DNA of 64,000 nucleotides, from positions 60,058 through 124,057 of the forward strand of contig NZ_JABBGK010000008.1 in NCBI RefSeq assembly GCF_012927355.1, given 5' to 3'. The notes beneath the pieces are model-generated. The model was not told the DNA's origin. It made no database searches and was given only the letters and a program-made list of their open reading frames with translations. Below, piece by piece: positions 9,148-17,037 of the stretch (positions within the stretch are counted from its first letter, which is position 1; every line of letters starts with the position of its first letter). Position numbers and translations under genes: made by a program. Origin of the DNA: Rhizobium terricola (GTDB lineage: Bacteria > Pseudomonadota > Alphaproteobacteria > Rhizobiales > Rhizobiaceae).

Positions 9148-9152
9148 AGCCC

Positions 9153-10616
9153 ATGCAGCGCTTCCAGCTCTATATCGACGGCCAATTCGAAGACGGCGAA
9201 GCGCGGTTCGAGAGCCTCGACCCCGCAACCGGAACTGCATGGGCCGACATGCCGGAGGCGCGCGAGGCCGATGTCGACCGTGCCGTGGCGGCAGCAACGC
9301 GGGCACTGCAGGACGGCCCCTGGGCGAAGATGACGGCCACCCAGCGGGGAAAGCTGCTCTACAAGCTGGCGGACCTGATTGCGGCCAACGCGCCGAAGCT
9401 TGCCGAGCTCGAGACCCGGGACACCGGCAAGATCATCCGCGAGACCTCCTCGCAGATCGCCTATGTCGCGGACTATTACCGCTACTATGCCGGCATTGCC
9501 GACAAGATCGAGGGCTCCCACCTGCCGATCGACAAGCCCGACATGGAAGTGTGGCTGCGGCGCGAGCCCGTCGGCGTGGTCGCCATGGTGGTGCCGTGGA
9601 ACAGCCAGCTCTTCCTCTCTGCGGTCAAGATCGGCCCGGCGCTTGCCGCCGGCTGCACCATGGTGGTCAAGGCGTCCGAGGACGGCCCCGCACCGCTGCT
9701 CGAATTCGCCCGCCTCGTGCATGAGGCCGGATTTCCGGCCGGCGTCGTCAATGTCGTCACAGGATTCGGCCCTGCCTGCGGGGCAGCGCTGACGCGGCAT
9801 CCCGGCATTGCCCACGTCGCCTTCACCGGCGGACCGGAAGCCGCGCGCCATGTCGTGCGCAACTCGGCAGAAAACCTCGCGTCGACCTCCCTCGAGCTCG
9901 GCGGAAAATCGCCCTTCGTCGTCTTTGCCGACGCCGACCTCGAAAGCGCGGTCAATGCGCAGGTTGCCGGCATCTTCGCGGCGACCGGCCAGTCCTGCGT
10001 TGCGGGATCGCGGCTTATCGTCGAGCGGAGCATCAAGGACGAGTTTCTCGCCCGCCTGAAGGCCAAGGCCGAGGCGATCCGCATCGGCTCACCGCTCGAC
10101 ATGGCGACCGAGGTCGGGCCCCTCGCGACGCGGCGCCAGCAGGACCATGTCGACAACCTCGTCCAGTCTTCGCTATCCGCGGGGGCAAAACTCCTGACGG
10201 GAGGCAAGCACCCGACCGGAGCCGGAAACTTCTATCCGCCGACCATCCTCGACTGCGACGGCATCGCTTCCCCCTCGCTCGTCAACGAGTTCTTCGGGCC
10301 CGTTCTCTCGGTCGTGTCCTTCGACACCGAGGCCGAGGCGGTCTTGCGCGCCAATGACACGCGCTACGGTCTGGCGGCAGGCGTCTTCACCCAGAACCTC
10401 GGCCGCGCGCATAGGCTGACCCGCGCGATCCACGCCGGCGTGGTCTGGGTCAACACCTACCGCGCCGTTTCCCCGATCGCTCCCTTCGGCGGTTATGGCC
10501 TGTCTGGCCACGGACGCGAAGGCGGCATGGCGGCCGTGCTCGACTACACGCGCACCAAGACGGTCTGGCTGAAAACGTCGGACGATCCGTTCCCAGACCC
10601 CTTCGTGATGCGGTGA
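9153..10616 (+). CDS. Aldehyde dehydrogenase (NAD(P)+-dependent)
   Basis: Standard-length (487 aa) ALDH superfamily enzyme oxidising an aldehyde to the acid. Visible residues are Asn150 in VVPWN, the motif LELGGK with general base Glu248, and catalytic Cys282 in ATGQSCVAGSR. The C-terminal PFGGYGLSGHGREGG is also typical. It starts 5 bp after the monooxygenase gene and is followed 4 bp later by the NIPSNAP gene. The probable role is removal of the aldehyde formed in this pathway; the exact substrate cannot be named. Confidence 0.93.
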   Translation: MQRFQLYIDGQFEDGEARFESLDPATGTAWADMPEAREADVDRAVAAATRALQDGPWAKMTATQRGKLLYKLADLIAANAPKLAELETRDTGKIIRETSSQIAYVADYYRYYAGIADKIEGSHLPIDKPDMEVWLRREPVGVVAMVVPWNSQLFLSAVKIGPALAAGCTMVVKASEDGPAPLLEFARLVHEAGFPAGVVNVVTGFGPACGAALTRHPGIAHVAFTGGPEAARHVVRNSAENLASTSLELGGKSPFVVFADADLESAVNAQVAGIFAATGQSCVAGSRLIVERSIKDEFLARLKAKAEAIRIGSPLDMATEVGPLATRRQQDHVDNLVQSSLSAGAKLLTGGKHPTGAGNFYPPTILDCDGIASPSLVNEFFGPVLSVVSFDTEAEAVLRANDTRYGLAAGVFTQNLGRAHRLTRAIHAGVVWVNTYRAVSPIAPFGGYGLSGHGREGGMAAVLDYTRTKTVWLKTSDDPFPDPFVMR

Positions 10617-10620
10617 GCCG

Positions 10621-10941
10621 ATGTTCTACGAGATCCGCACCTATCGCCTGAAGAACGGTTCGATCCCCGGCTACCTGAAGGTCGTCGGCGAGGAAGGCAT
10701 AGCCATCCAGAAGAAGCATCTCGGCCAGCTCATCGGTTACTTCTTCTCGGAGATCGGCCCGATCAACGAGATCGTCCACATCTGGGCCTTCGAAAGCCTC
10801 GACGACCGTGAGGCGCGGCGCACGCGTCTCGCCGCCGACCCGGAATGGCAGGCCTTCCTGCCGAAGATCCGCGACCTGATCGAGGTGGCGGAAAACAAGA
10901 TCATGAAGCCGGCCCCCTTCTTTGACGAAGGAAAAAGCTGA
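10621..10941 (+). CDS. NIPSNAP-family protein
   Basis: Small protein of 106 aa with the NIPSNAP dimeric ferredoxin-like fold signature (MFYEIRTYRLKNGSIPGYLK at the start, IVHIWAFESLDDREARR and WQAFLPKIRDLIEVAENKIMKPAPF later). Such proteins often accompany oxidative catabolic operons, but their biochemical role is poorly defined. It is tightly linked to the aldehyde dehydrogenase gene and lies 111 bp before the binding-protein gene of the ABC importer. Confidence 0.9.
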   Translation: MFYEIRTYRLKNGSIPGYLKVVGEEGIAIQKKHLGQLIGYFFSEIGPINEIVHIWAFESLDDREARRTRLAADPEWQAFLPKIRDLIEVAENKIMKPAPFFDEGKS

Positions 10942-11052
10942 CCTCACGAAGAAAGACAGAAGGTTGCGGCCGGAACGACCACAAGAAGCAGACCGGCGGC
11001 CAAGACCCTGAAAACGCAGTCACGAACAGCGCAACGACAAGGACAAGGGAAC

Positions 11053-12063
11053 ATGAAAAGCAAGACGATCATCGCATCTTTCGCCCTACTGCTGGGCGTC
11101 TCCGGCCAGAGCTTTGCCGCCGACATGGTATTCACCAGCTGGGGCGGCACCACGCAGGACGTCCAGAAGTCCGCCTGGGCAGACAAGTTCACCGCCAAGG
11201 AAGGCATCAACGTCCTGCAGGACGGCCCGACCGACTACGGTAAGATCAAGGCCATGGTCGAGGCCAACGGCGTGACCTGGGACGTCGTCGATGCCGAAGG
11301 CGATTACGCCATCCAGGCCGGCAAGCAGGGCCTCCTCGAAAAGCTCGACTTCTCGATCATCGACAAGAGCACGCTCGACCCCCGTTTCGTGACCGACTAC
11401 TCGGTCGGCAGCTTCTATTACTCCTTCGTCGTCGGCTGCAACAAGGACGCGGCCGCCGCCTGCCCGAAGACCTGGGCCGACCTCTTCGACACCAAGGCCT
11501 TCCCCGGCAAGCGGGCCTTCTACAAGTGGTCGGCGCCCGGCGTGATCGAGGCCGCACTCCTTGCCGACGGTGTTGCCGCCGACAAGCTCTACCCGCTTGA
11601 TCTCGACCGCGCCTTCAAGAAGCTCGACACCATCAAGGCCGACATCATCTGGTGGACCGGCGGCGCCCAGTCGCAGCAGCTTCTCGCCTCGGCGGAAGCG
11701 CCGTTCGGCTCGTTCTGGAACGGCCGTCTGACAGCCCTCGCCGCGACCGGCGTCAATGTCGAGACGTCCTGGGAACAGAACATCACGGCCGCTGACGCCC
11801 TCGTCGTTCCGAAGGGCACCAAGAACAAGGAAGCAGCGATGAAGTTCATCGCCTATGCGACCTCGCCCGAAGCCCAGGCGGAAATGGCGGCCGGCACCGG
11901 CTATGCGCCGACCAACACCAAGTCGCCGGCCCTGATGGATCCGGCCGTCGCCAAGACGCTGCCCGACCAGCAGACCGCATCGCAGATCAATGCCGACATG
12001 GCCTACTGGGCCGAGCATCGCGACGAGATCGGCGAGCGCTGGTACGCCTGGCAGTCCAAGTAA
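11053..12063 (+). CDS. ABC transporter substrate-binding protein, spermidine/putrescine type
   Basis: Periplasmic binding protein of 336 aa with a Sec signal peptide (MKSKTIIASFALLLGVSGQSFA, cleavage likely after SFA). The mature part begins ADMVFTSWGGTTQDVQKSAWADKF and contains VDAEGDYAIQAGKQGLLEKLDFS and DIIWWTGGAQSQQLLASAEA, typical of the PotD-like family. It delivers a small, possibly cationic nitrogen compound to the permeases encoded downstream. It is separated from the first permease gene by 115 bp containing a strong stem-loop, an arrangement that commonly lets the binding protein be made in excess. The exact ligand is unknown. Confidence 0.92.
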   Translation: MKSKTIIASFALLLGVSGQSFAADMVFTSWGGTTQDVQKSAWADKFTAKEGINVLQDGPTDYGKIKAMVEANGVTWDVVDAEGDYAIQAGKQGLLEKLDFSIIDKSTLDPRFVTDYSVGSFYYSFVVGCNKDAAAACPKTWADLFDTKAFPGKRAFYKWSAPGVIEAALLADGVAADKLYPLDLDRAFKKLDTIKADIIWWTGGAQSQQLLASAEAPFGSFWNGRLTALAATGVNVETSWEQNITAADALVVPKGTKNKEAAMKFIAYATSPEAQAEMAAGTGYAPTNTKSPALMDPAVAKTLPDQQTASQINADMAYWAEHRDEIGERWYAWQSK

Positions 12064-12079
12064 GCGACATTCGACAGGT

Positions 12080-12106
12080 CCGACGGGGTGCAAGCCGCCC
12101 CGTCGG
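12080..12106. terminator. Intercistronic stem-loop after the binding-protein gene
   Basis: Perfect 9-bp inverted repeat (CCGACGGGG / CCCCGTCGG) with a 9-nt loop, 16 bp after the binding-protein stop. No T-run follows. It is better read as an mRNA-stabilising or partially attenuating element within the ABC operon than as a full terminator. Confidence 0.6.
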
Positions 12107-12178
12107 GCACCGATCGGCCGGCCGGTGATGTTTGAAAGGCCGAAGCCGAGCGAACAGAAAATTGCGTGAGGTGGTGCA

Positions 12179-13054
12179 ATGGTTTCTTTCGCCGAATCTG
12201 CAGAAGGCAGGCAAGCGCCGGGCCGCTCCCGTCGCGCCCCGCGCGGGTTGGCGCCGACACTGCCGGCCTTCGTGCTGGTGCTGGTGTTCTTCGTTCTTCC
12301 GGTCCTGGCCCTGTTGACGCGCAGCGTCACCGAACCGACCTTCGGCCTGCAGAACTATGCCGACCTGCTCGGCAGCTCCACCTATCTGAAGATCTTCTTC
12401 AACACCTTCTTCGTATCGGCGCTTGTCACGGCGATCTCGCTCGTCATCGGCTTCCCAGTCGCCTGGGCGCTCGCGATCATGCCGAAACGGCATGCCAACA
12501 TCGTCTTTGCGATCGTGCTGCTGTCGATGTGGACCAACCTCCTCGCCCGCACCTATGCGTGGATGGTCCTGCTCCAGCGCACCGGCGTCATCAACAAGAC
12601 GCTGATGGGAATGGGCATCATCGACCAGCCGCTGGTGATGGTGAACAACCTCGTCGGCGTCACGATCGGCATGACCTACATCATGCTGCCCTTCATCATC
12701 ATTCCGCTCTACGGCGTGATCCGCAAGATCGACCCGGCCATCCTGCAGGCCGCCGCCCTCTGCGGGGCGACGAAGACCCAGTCGCTGTTTCGCATCCTGT
12801 TGCCGCTAGCGGCGCCCGGAATGCTCTCCGGTGCGCTGATGGTCTTCGTCATGTCGCTCGGCTATTTCGTGACGCCCTCGCTGCTCGGCGGAACGGCCAA
12901 CATGATGCTCGCCGAACTGATCGCGCAGTTCGTCCAGTCGCTGGTCAACTGGGGCATGGGCGGGGCCGCAGCCCTCGTGCTTCTCGTCGTCACCTTGAGC
13001 CTCTATGCGCTCCAGCTGAAGCTGTTCGGCGTCGCAGGACAGGAGAAACACTGA
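12179..13054 (+). CDS. ABC transporter permease (PotB-like)
   Basis: Inner-membrane permease of 291 aa with about six predicted membrane segments, the first at residues ~25-45 (LPAFVLVLVFFVLPVLALL). The cytoplasmic EAA-type loop is seen as LQAAALCGATKTQSLFRILLPLAAPG (about 195-220). It pairs with the next gene to form the channel for the binding protein encoded at 11053. A GAGGTGGTG ribosome-binding site precedes the ATG. Its stop overlaps the second permease's start by 1 bp. Confidence 0.92.
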   Translation: MVSFAESAEGRQAPGRSRRAPRGLAPTLPAFVLVLVFFVLPVLALLTRSVTEPTFGLQNYADLLGSSTYLKIFFNTFFVSALVTAISLVIGFPVAWALAIMPKRHANIVFAIVLLSMWTNLLARTYAWMVLLQRTGVINKTLMGMGIIDQPLVMVNNLVGVTIGMTYIMLPFIIIPLYGVIRKIDPAILQAAALCGATKTQSLFRILLPLAAPGMLSGALMVFVMSLGYFVTPSLLGGTANMMLAELIAQFVQSLVNWGMGGAAALVLLVVTLSLYALQLKLFGVAGQEKH

Positions 13055-13854
13055 TGCTCCTCAACTTCAACAGCCTCGGGGCATGGAAATGGGCGCTGCT
13101 CGCAATCACCGCGGCGACCTCCCTCTTCCTGCTGCTCCCCATCCTGTTCATCGCCGCCCTCTCCTTCGGCTCCTCGCAATGGCTGATCTTTCCGCCGCCG
13201 TCGTGGACGCTGAAGTGGTACGGCGACCTGCTCGCCGACCCGCGCTGGCTCGAAGCGGCCTGGACCAGTTTCCGCATCGCCGTCATGGTCACGATCCTGT
13301 CGGTTCTGATCGGCCTCGTTGCCTCGTTCGGCCTGGTCCGCGGGCGCTTCGTCGGGCGTGTCGCATTGCGCGCGCTCTTCATGACGCCGATGATCCTGCC
13401 TGTCGTCGTTCTGGCGGTCGCCCTTTACGCCTTCTTCCTGCGCCTTGGCCTCAACGGAACGACCATCGGCTTCGTCATCTCCCATCTCGTGGTCGCCCTT
13501 CCCTTTTCGATCCTTGCTCTCACAGGCGCGCTCGAAGGCTTCGACAAGTCGATCGAGGACGCAGCCGTCCTCTGCGGCGCCTCTCCGCTGAGGGCCAGGA
13601 TCACCATCACCCTGCCCTGCATCAGCCACGGGCTTTTCTCGGCGGCCATCTTCTCCTTCCTCACCTCCTGGGACGAGGTCGTGCTGGCCATCTTCATGTC
13701 GAGCCCGACGCTGCAGACCCTACCGGTGAAGATCTGGGCCACGCTCCGCCAGGATCTGACCCCCGTGATCGCCGCCGCCTCGACCCTCCTCATCGTCGTC
13801 ACCATCGTGCTGATGCTTGTCGCAGCCGCGGTGAAGAAAGGACTGAAATCATGA
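13054..13854 (+). CDS. ABC transporter permease (PotC-like)
   Basis: Second inner-membrane permease, 266 aa, with about six hydrophobic segments. The EAA-type motif is EDAAVLCGASPLRARITITLPCISHG (about residues 168-193). The ATG at 13054 shares its A with the preceding TGA stop, and the 3' end overlaps the ATPase gene by 4 bp. It acts with the other permease and the ATPase in import. Confidence 0.92.
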   Translation: MLLNFNSLGAWKWALLAITAATSLFLLLPILFIAALSFGSSQWLIFPPPSWTLKWYGDLLADPRWLEAAWTSFRIAVMVTILSVLIGLVASFGLVRGRFVGRVALRALFMTPMILPVVVLAVALYAFFLRLGLNGTTIGFVISHLVVALPFSILALTGALEGFDKSIEDAAVLCGASPLRARITITLPCISHGLFSAAIFSFLTSWDEVVLAIFMSSPTLQTLPVKIWATLRQDLTPVIAAASTLLIVVTIVLMLVAAAVKKGLKS

Positions 13855-14924
13855 CGCCCTTCCTGGAAATCCGCGGCATCCGCAAGCAATACGGTCCGGT
13901 GGTTGCGGTCCATGACGTCAACCTCACGGTCGACCACGGGGAGTTCATGACTTTTCTCGGGCCGTCCGGCTCGGGCAAGAGCACGACACTCTACATTCTC
14001 GCCGGCTTCGAGCAACCGACACTCGGCGACATCCTCCTGAACGGCAGGACCATCCTCGACACGCCGTCGCATCAGCGCAATATCGGCATGGTCTTCCAGC
14101 GCTACACGCTGTTCCCCCATCTCTCCGTCGGCGACAACATCGCCTTTCCGCTCAAGGTGCGCGGCTGGTCGAAGGCGGCGATCACCGAACGCGTCCGCCA
14201 GATGCTGTCGCTGGTGCGGCTCGAAGGTTTCGAGGATCGCAAGCCGGCCGCCATGTCCGGTGGCCAGCAGCAGCGCGTCGCGCTCGCCCGCGCGCTTGCC
14301 TATGATCCGCCGGTTCTCCTGATGGACGAACCGCTCTCCGCACTCGACAAGAAGCTGCGCGAGGAGATCCAGCACGAGATCCGCCGCATCCACCAGCAGA
14401 CCGAAGTGACGATCCTCTACGTCACGCACGACCAGGAGGAGGCCCTTCGCCTCTCGGACCGCATCGCCGTCTTCTCCCACGGGGTGATCGACCAGATCGG
14501 CACCGGCGAACAGCTCTATTCGGATCCCGCAACCCGCTTCGTCGCCGAATTCATCGGGGACAGCGACTTCCTGCCCTGCCGCATCGTCGAGCAGCGCGAC
14601 GGCCGCGCCCTGATCGCGCTCGATGGCAACCTCACCGTTCCTGACGTTCCCCTGCACGGCAAGGCAGGCGCCAAGACCGACGGGCTGCTGATGCTGAGAC
14701 CCGAGCGTCTTTCGCTCTCGACCGAGAGGCAGGAGCGGGCGCTGTCGGCGACCGTGGAGGACATCACCTTCCTCGGCACCCATGTGAACGTCGCGGCGCG
14801 AACCCCGGACGGTGCGGCCCTTTCGGTTCGCCTGCCCTTCGGCCATCACGCGATTGCCGGTCTTCCGCGTGGCGCCGATGTCTGGCTGACCTTCGAGCCG
14901 GACGCCGCCCACGTCTTCCTCTGA
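13851..14924 (+). CDS. ABC transporter ATP-binding protein (PotA-like)
   Basis: ATPase of 357 aa that energises the importer. Walker A is GPSGSGKST, the signature is MSGGQQQRVALARALA and Walker B is VLLMDEPLSALD. The C-terminal ~110 residues form the TOBE/regulatory domain typical of polyamine- and iron-type importers (LMLRPERLSLS...DITFLGTHVNVAART). It is the last gene of the run that begins at 5734. Confidence 0.93.
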   Translation: MTPFLEIRGIRKQYGPVVAVHDVNLTVDHGEFMTFLGPSGSGKSTTLYILAGFEQPTLGDILLNGRTILDTPSHQRNIGMVFQRYTLFPHLSVGDNIAFPLKVRGWSKAAITERVRQMLSLVRLEGFEDRKPAAMSGGQQQRVALARALAYDPPVLLMDEPLSALDKKLREEIQHEIRRIHQQTEVTILYVTHDQEEALRLSDRIAVFSHGVIDQIGTGEQLYSDPATRFVAEFIGDSDFLPCRIVEQRDGRALIALDGNLTVPDVPLHGKAGAKTDGLLMLRPERLSLSTERQERALSATVEDITFLGTHVNVAARTPDGAALSVRLPFGHHAIAGLPRGADVWLTFEPDAAHVFL

Positions 14925-14959
14925 GCCCCGAGTCGGGCGAGCGCCGGACCTGTCCGATT

Positions 14960-14987
14960 TGGGTAGAAACGTCGCGAGACCTACCCA
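14960..14987. repeat. Interrupted dyad TGGGTAG...CTACCCA
   Basis: Perfect 7-bp arms (14960-14966 and 14981-14987) separated by 14 bp, located 36 bp after the ATPase gene and 138 bp before the DegT aminotransferase gene. It could be a weak terminator or an operator; no T-run follows. Confidence 0.35.
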
Positions 14988-15124
14988 TTCCGCAGGGGTG
15001 GAAAAGACGAGCCACCCGGCGACCTAAGCCGGATGTGGATTTTGTAACCGCGTGCGCGAAGGACTACCCTCGGCGTTGATCCACCGCTTCCGGGAGGCGG
15101 GGACCGCTCGAACGGAGAAGCGTG

Positions 15125-16315
15125 ATGGCACGGGTTGGCTTGCGGGAATGGCTGGCGATTGCACCGGTGATCGCATCGGGCAAGCTGTCGCGCTACGGCA
15201 ACGAGGATGGCGGGCCGCTGACGCGCTTCGAACGGGATTTCTCCGCTGCCTTCGATGTTCGGCACACCCTGACCGTCAGCAGCGGAACGGGGGCCCTGAT
15301 CGCCGCACTTGTGGCCGCCGGCATCGGGCCGGGCGACGAGGTCCTGGTTCCTGCCTATACCTGGATCGCGACCGCCGCCGCACCCCTCGCCGTCGGTGCC
15401 GTGCCGGTGCTCGTGGAGATCGACCAGACGCTGACCATTGACCCCCAGGACATCCTACGCAAGATCACGCCAAACACGCGGGCGATCATCCCGGTTCACA
15501 TGGCCAACATGGTCTGTGACATGGACAGCATCATGCGCATTGCCCGGGAACACGGCCTGCTGGTGATCGAGGACGCCTGCCAGGCCGTCGGCCTGACCTA
15601 CAAGGGCCGTCGCGCCGGCACCATCGGCGACATCGGCGCTTTCAGCTTCAATCAGTTCAAGAACATCAGCATCGGCGAAGGCGGGGCGATCGTCACCAAC
15701 GACGACCACCTCTTTGCCCGTGCACGCATGTACCACGACATCGGATCGGTGTTTCGCGGCCATCTCGACAATGCCAACGAACCGCTCATTCCCGGGATCA
15801 ACCTGAAGGCAAGCCAGATTCAGGGCGCGATGCTCAATGTCCAGTTGAAGAAGCTGGACCCGATGGTCCGGCGCATGCGGTGCCGATACGACGCGATGGC
15901 GGAGATCCTGATGAGCGACAGCGACCTGCGGGTCGGTCCGCACAATGATCCCGCCAACGCCGCCGGCCTGCACGTGATCTTCGATACGGAAAGTGAGGCC
16001 AAGGCCTTCGCCGCGCGCAACCGGCGCGGCGTCTACCGCCTTCATGATTCAAGCCGCCACGTCTACACCTTCTGGCAGCCGATCCTCGAGCAGAGGGCCG
16101 TCCACCCGAAGATGAACCCCTATGCCTGGGCAGATCGCAAGATCGATTACTCGCCGAATGCCTGCGCACGCTCGCTCGACATCCTGAAACGGACCTGCCG
16201 TATCGGGCTCGGCGAGAACTATCCGCTGCCTCTGATACGCTACATGGCGAAAAAGATGACCGGCCAGCGCAGCGACGACCTGCAGAGCCTCGTCACGACG
16301 CCCGGGGTTCCATGA
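15125..16315 (+). CDS. DegT/DnrJ/EryC1/StrS-family PLP aminotransferase
   Basis: PLP-dependent aminotransferase of 396 aa, family typically acting on NDP-keto-sugars. Conserved features are SSGTGAL (52-58), VPAYTWIATAAAP, the PLP-contacting Asp150 in VIEDACQA and the Schiff-base Lys179 in FSFNQFKNISIGEGG. An ATG at 15125 with GGAG upstream was chosen; an adjacent GTG (15122) would add one residue. The PPTase gene overlaps its stop by 4 bp, tying it to the NRPS-PKS locus. It probably makes an amino-sugar or amino-substituted building block; the substrate is not predictable. Confidence 0.9.
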   Translation: MARVGLREWLAIAPVIASGKLSRYGNEDGGPLTRFERDFSAAFDVRHTLTVSSGTGALIAALVAAGIGPGDEVLVPAYTWIATAAAPLAVGAVPVLVEIDQTLTIDPQDILRKITPNTRAIIPVHMANMVCDMDSIMRIAREHGLLVIEDACQAVGLTYKGRRAGTIGDIGAFSFNQFKNISIGEGGAIVTNDDHLFARARMYHDIGSVFRGHLDNANEPLIPGINLKASQIQGAMLNVQLKKLDPMVRRMRCRYDAMAEILMSDSDLRVGPHNDPANAAGLHVIFDTESEAKAFAARNRRGVYRLHDSSRHVYTFWQPILEQRAVHPKMNPYAWADRKIDYSPNACARSLDILKRTCRIGLGENYPLPLIRYMAKKMTGQRSDDLQSLVTTPGVP

Positions 16316-17037
16316 CGACGACCTTCGATCGATCCGGAGCATCGCCGGCACTGATCGATGTCTGGAGCTGGTCTCTCAACAGGTCGCCATCCGGCATACC
16401 GGACCCGGCGGCACTCCTTTCTCCGGACGAGAGGGCACGGGCCACGCGTTTTGCGAGAACACGCGATGCCGAACGCTACATCGTCGGCCGATCGACATTG
16501 CGCATCGTGCTCGCCACCTATCTCGACAGGCATCCGGAAGAACTCGTCTTCGCCTACAACGAGTTCGGCAAGCCCTGCCTTGCCGAAGAAGACGGGTCCG
16601 ATCTTCATTTCAACCTCAGCCACAGCGAAGACATCGCGGTGCTCGCCGTCTCCGATCGTTTCCCCCTCGGCATCGACATCGAGGCGGAGAAACCGATCGC
16701 GGAAGACGTGGCCGGGCATTTCTTTTCACCGAACGAATGTATCCGGCTGAGGTCGCTTCCGCTTCAACAGCAACAGCCGGCCTTCTACCGTTGCTGGACC
16801 CGCAAGGAGGCATTCGTGAAGGCCCATGGCGCAGGCCTGTCGCTGGCGCTGAATTGCTTCGACGTCCCCCTCGTCGGCACCGAGGGTCTTCGGATCGAGC
16901 GTCTCGACGATACGGTCGGGCTGGCCGGCGACTGGAGCTTGCTCGACCTCAGGGTGCCTCGGGGCTTCTTCGGCGCCGTTGCAGCCATGACCGAGGGTGC
17001 TTCGGTCGCGCTACGCTATTGCCCCGGCAATCCCTAG
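16312..17037 (+). CDS. 4'-phosphopantetheinyl transferase, Sfp type
   Basis: Enzyme of 241 aa that attaches the phosphopantetheine arm from coenzyme A to carrier-protein serines. The FGKPCL motif (85-90), the Mg2+-binding LGIDIE (D122, E124) and WTRKEAFVKA (E166, K165) are the three Sfp-family signatures. It almost certainly activates the two PCP-containing proteins and the ACP/PCP-containing megasynthase encoded on the opposite strand. It converges on the glycosyltransferase-like gene, and the two stop codons share one CTAG tetranucleotide (17034-17037). Confidence 0.93.
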   Translation: MTTTFDRSGASPALIDVWSWSLNRSPSGIPDPAALLSPDERARATRFARTRDAERYIVGRSTLRIVLATYLDRHPEELVFAYNEFGKPCLAEEDGSDLHFNLSHSEDIAVLAVSDRFPLGIDIEAEKPIAEDVAGHFFSPNECIRLRSLPLQQQQPAFYRCWTRKEAFVKAHGAGLSLALNCFDVPLVGTEGLRIERLDDTVGLAGDWSLLDLRVPRGFFGAVAAMTEGASVALRYCPGNP

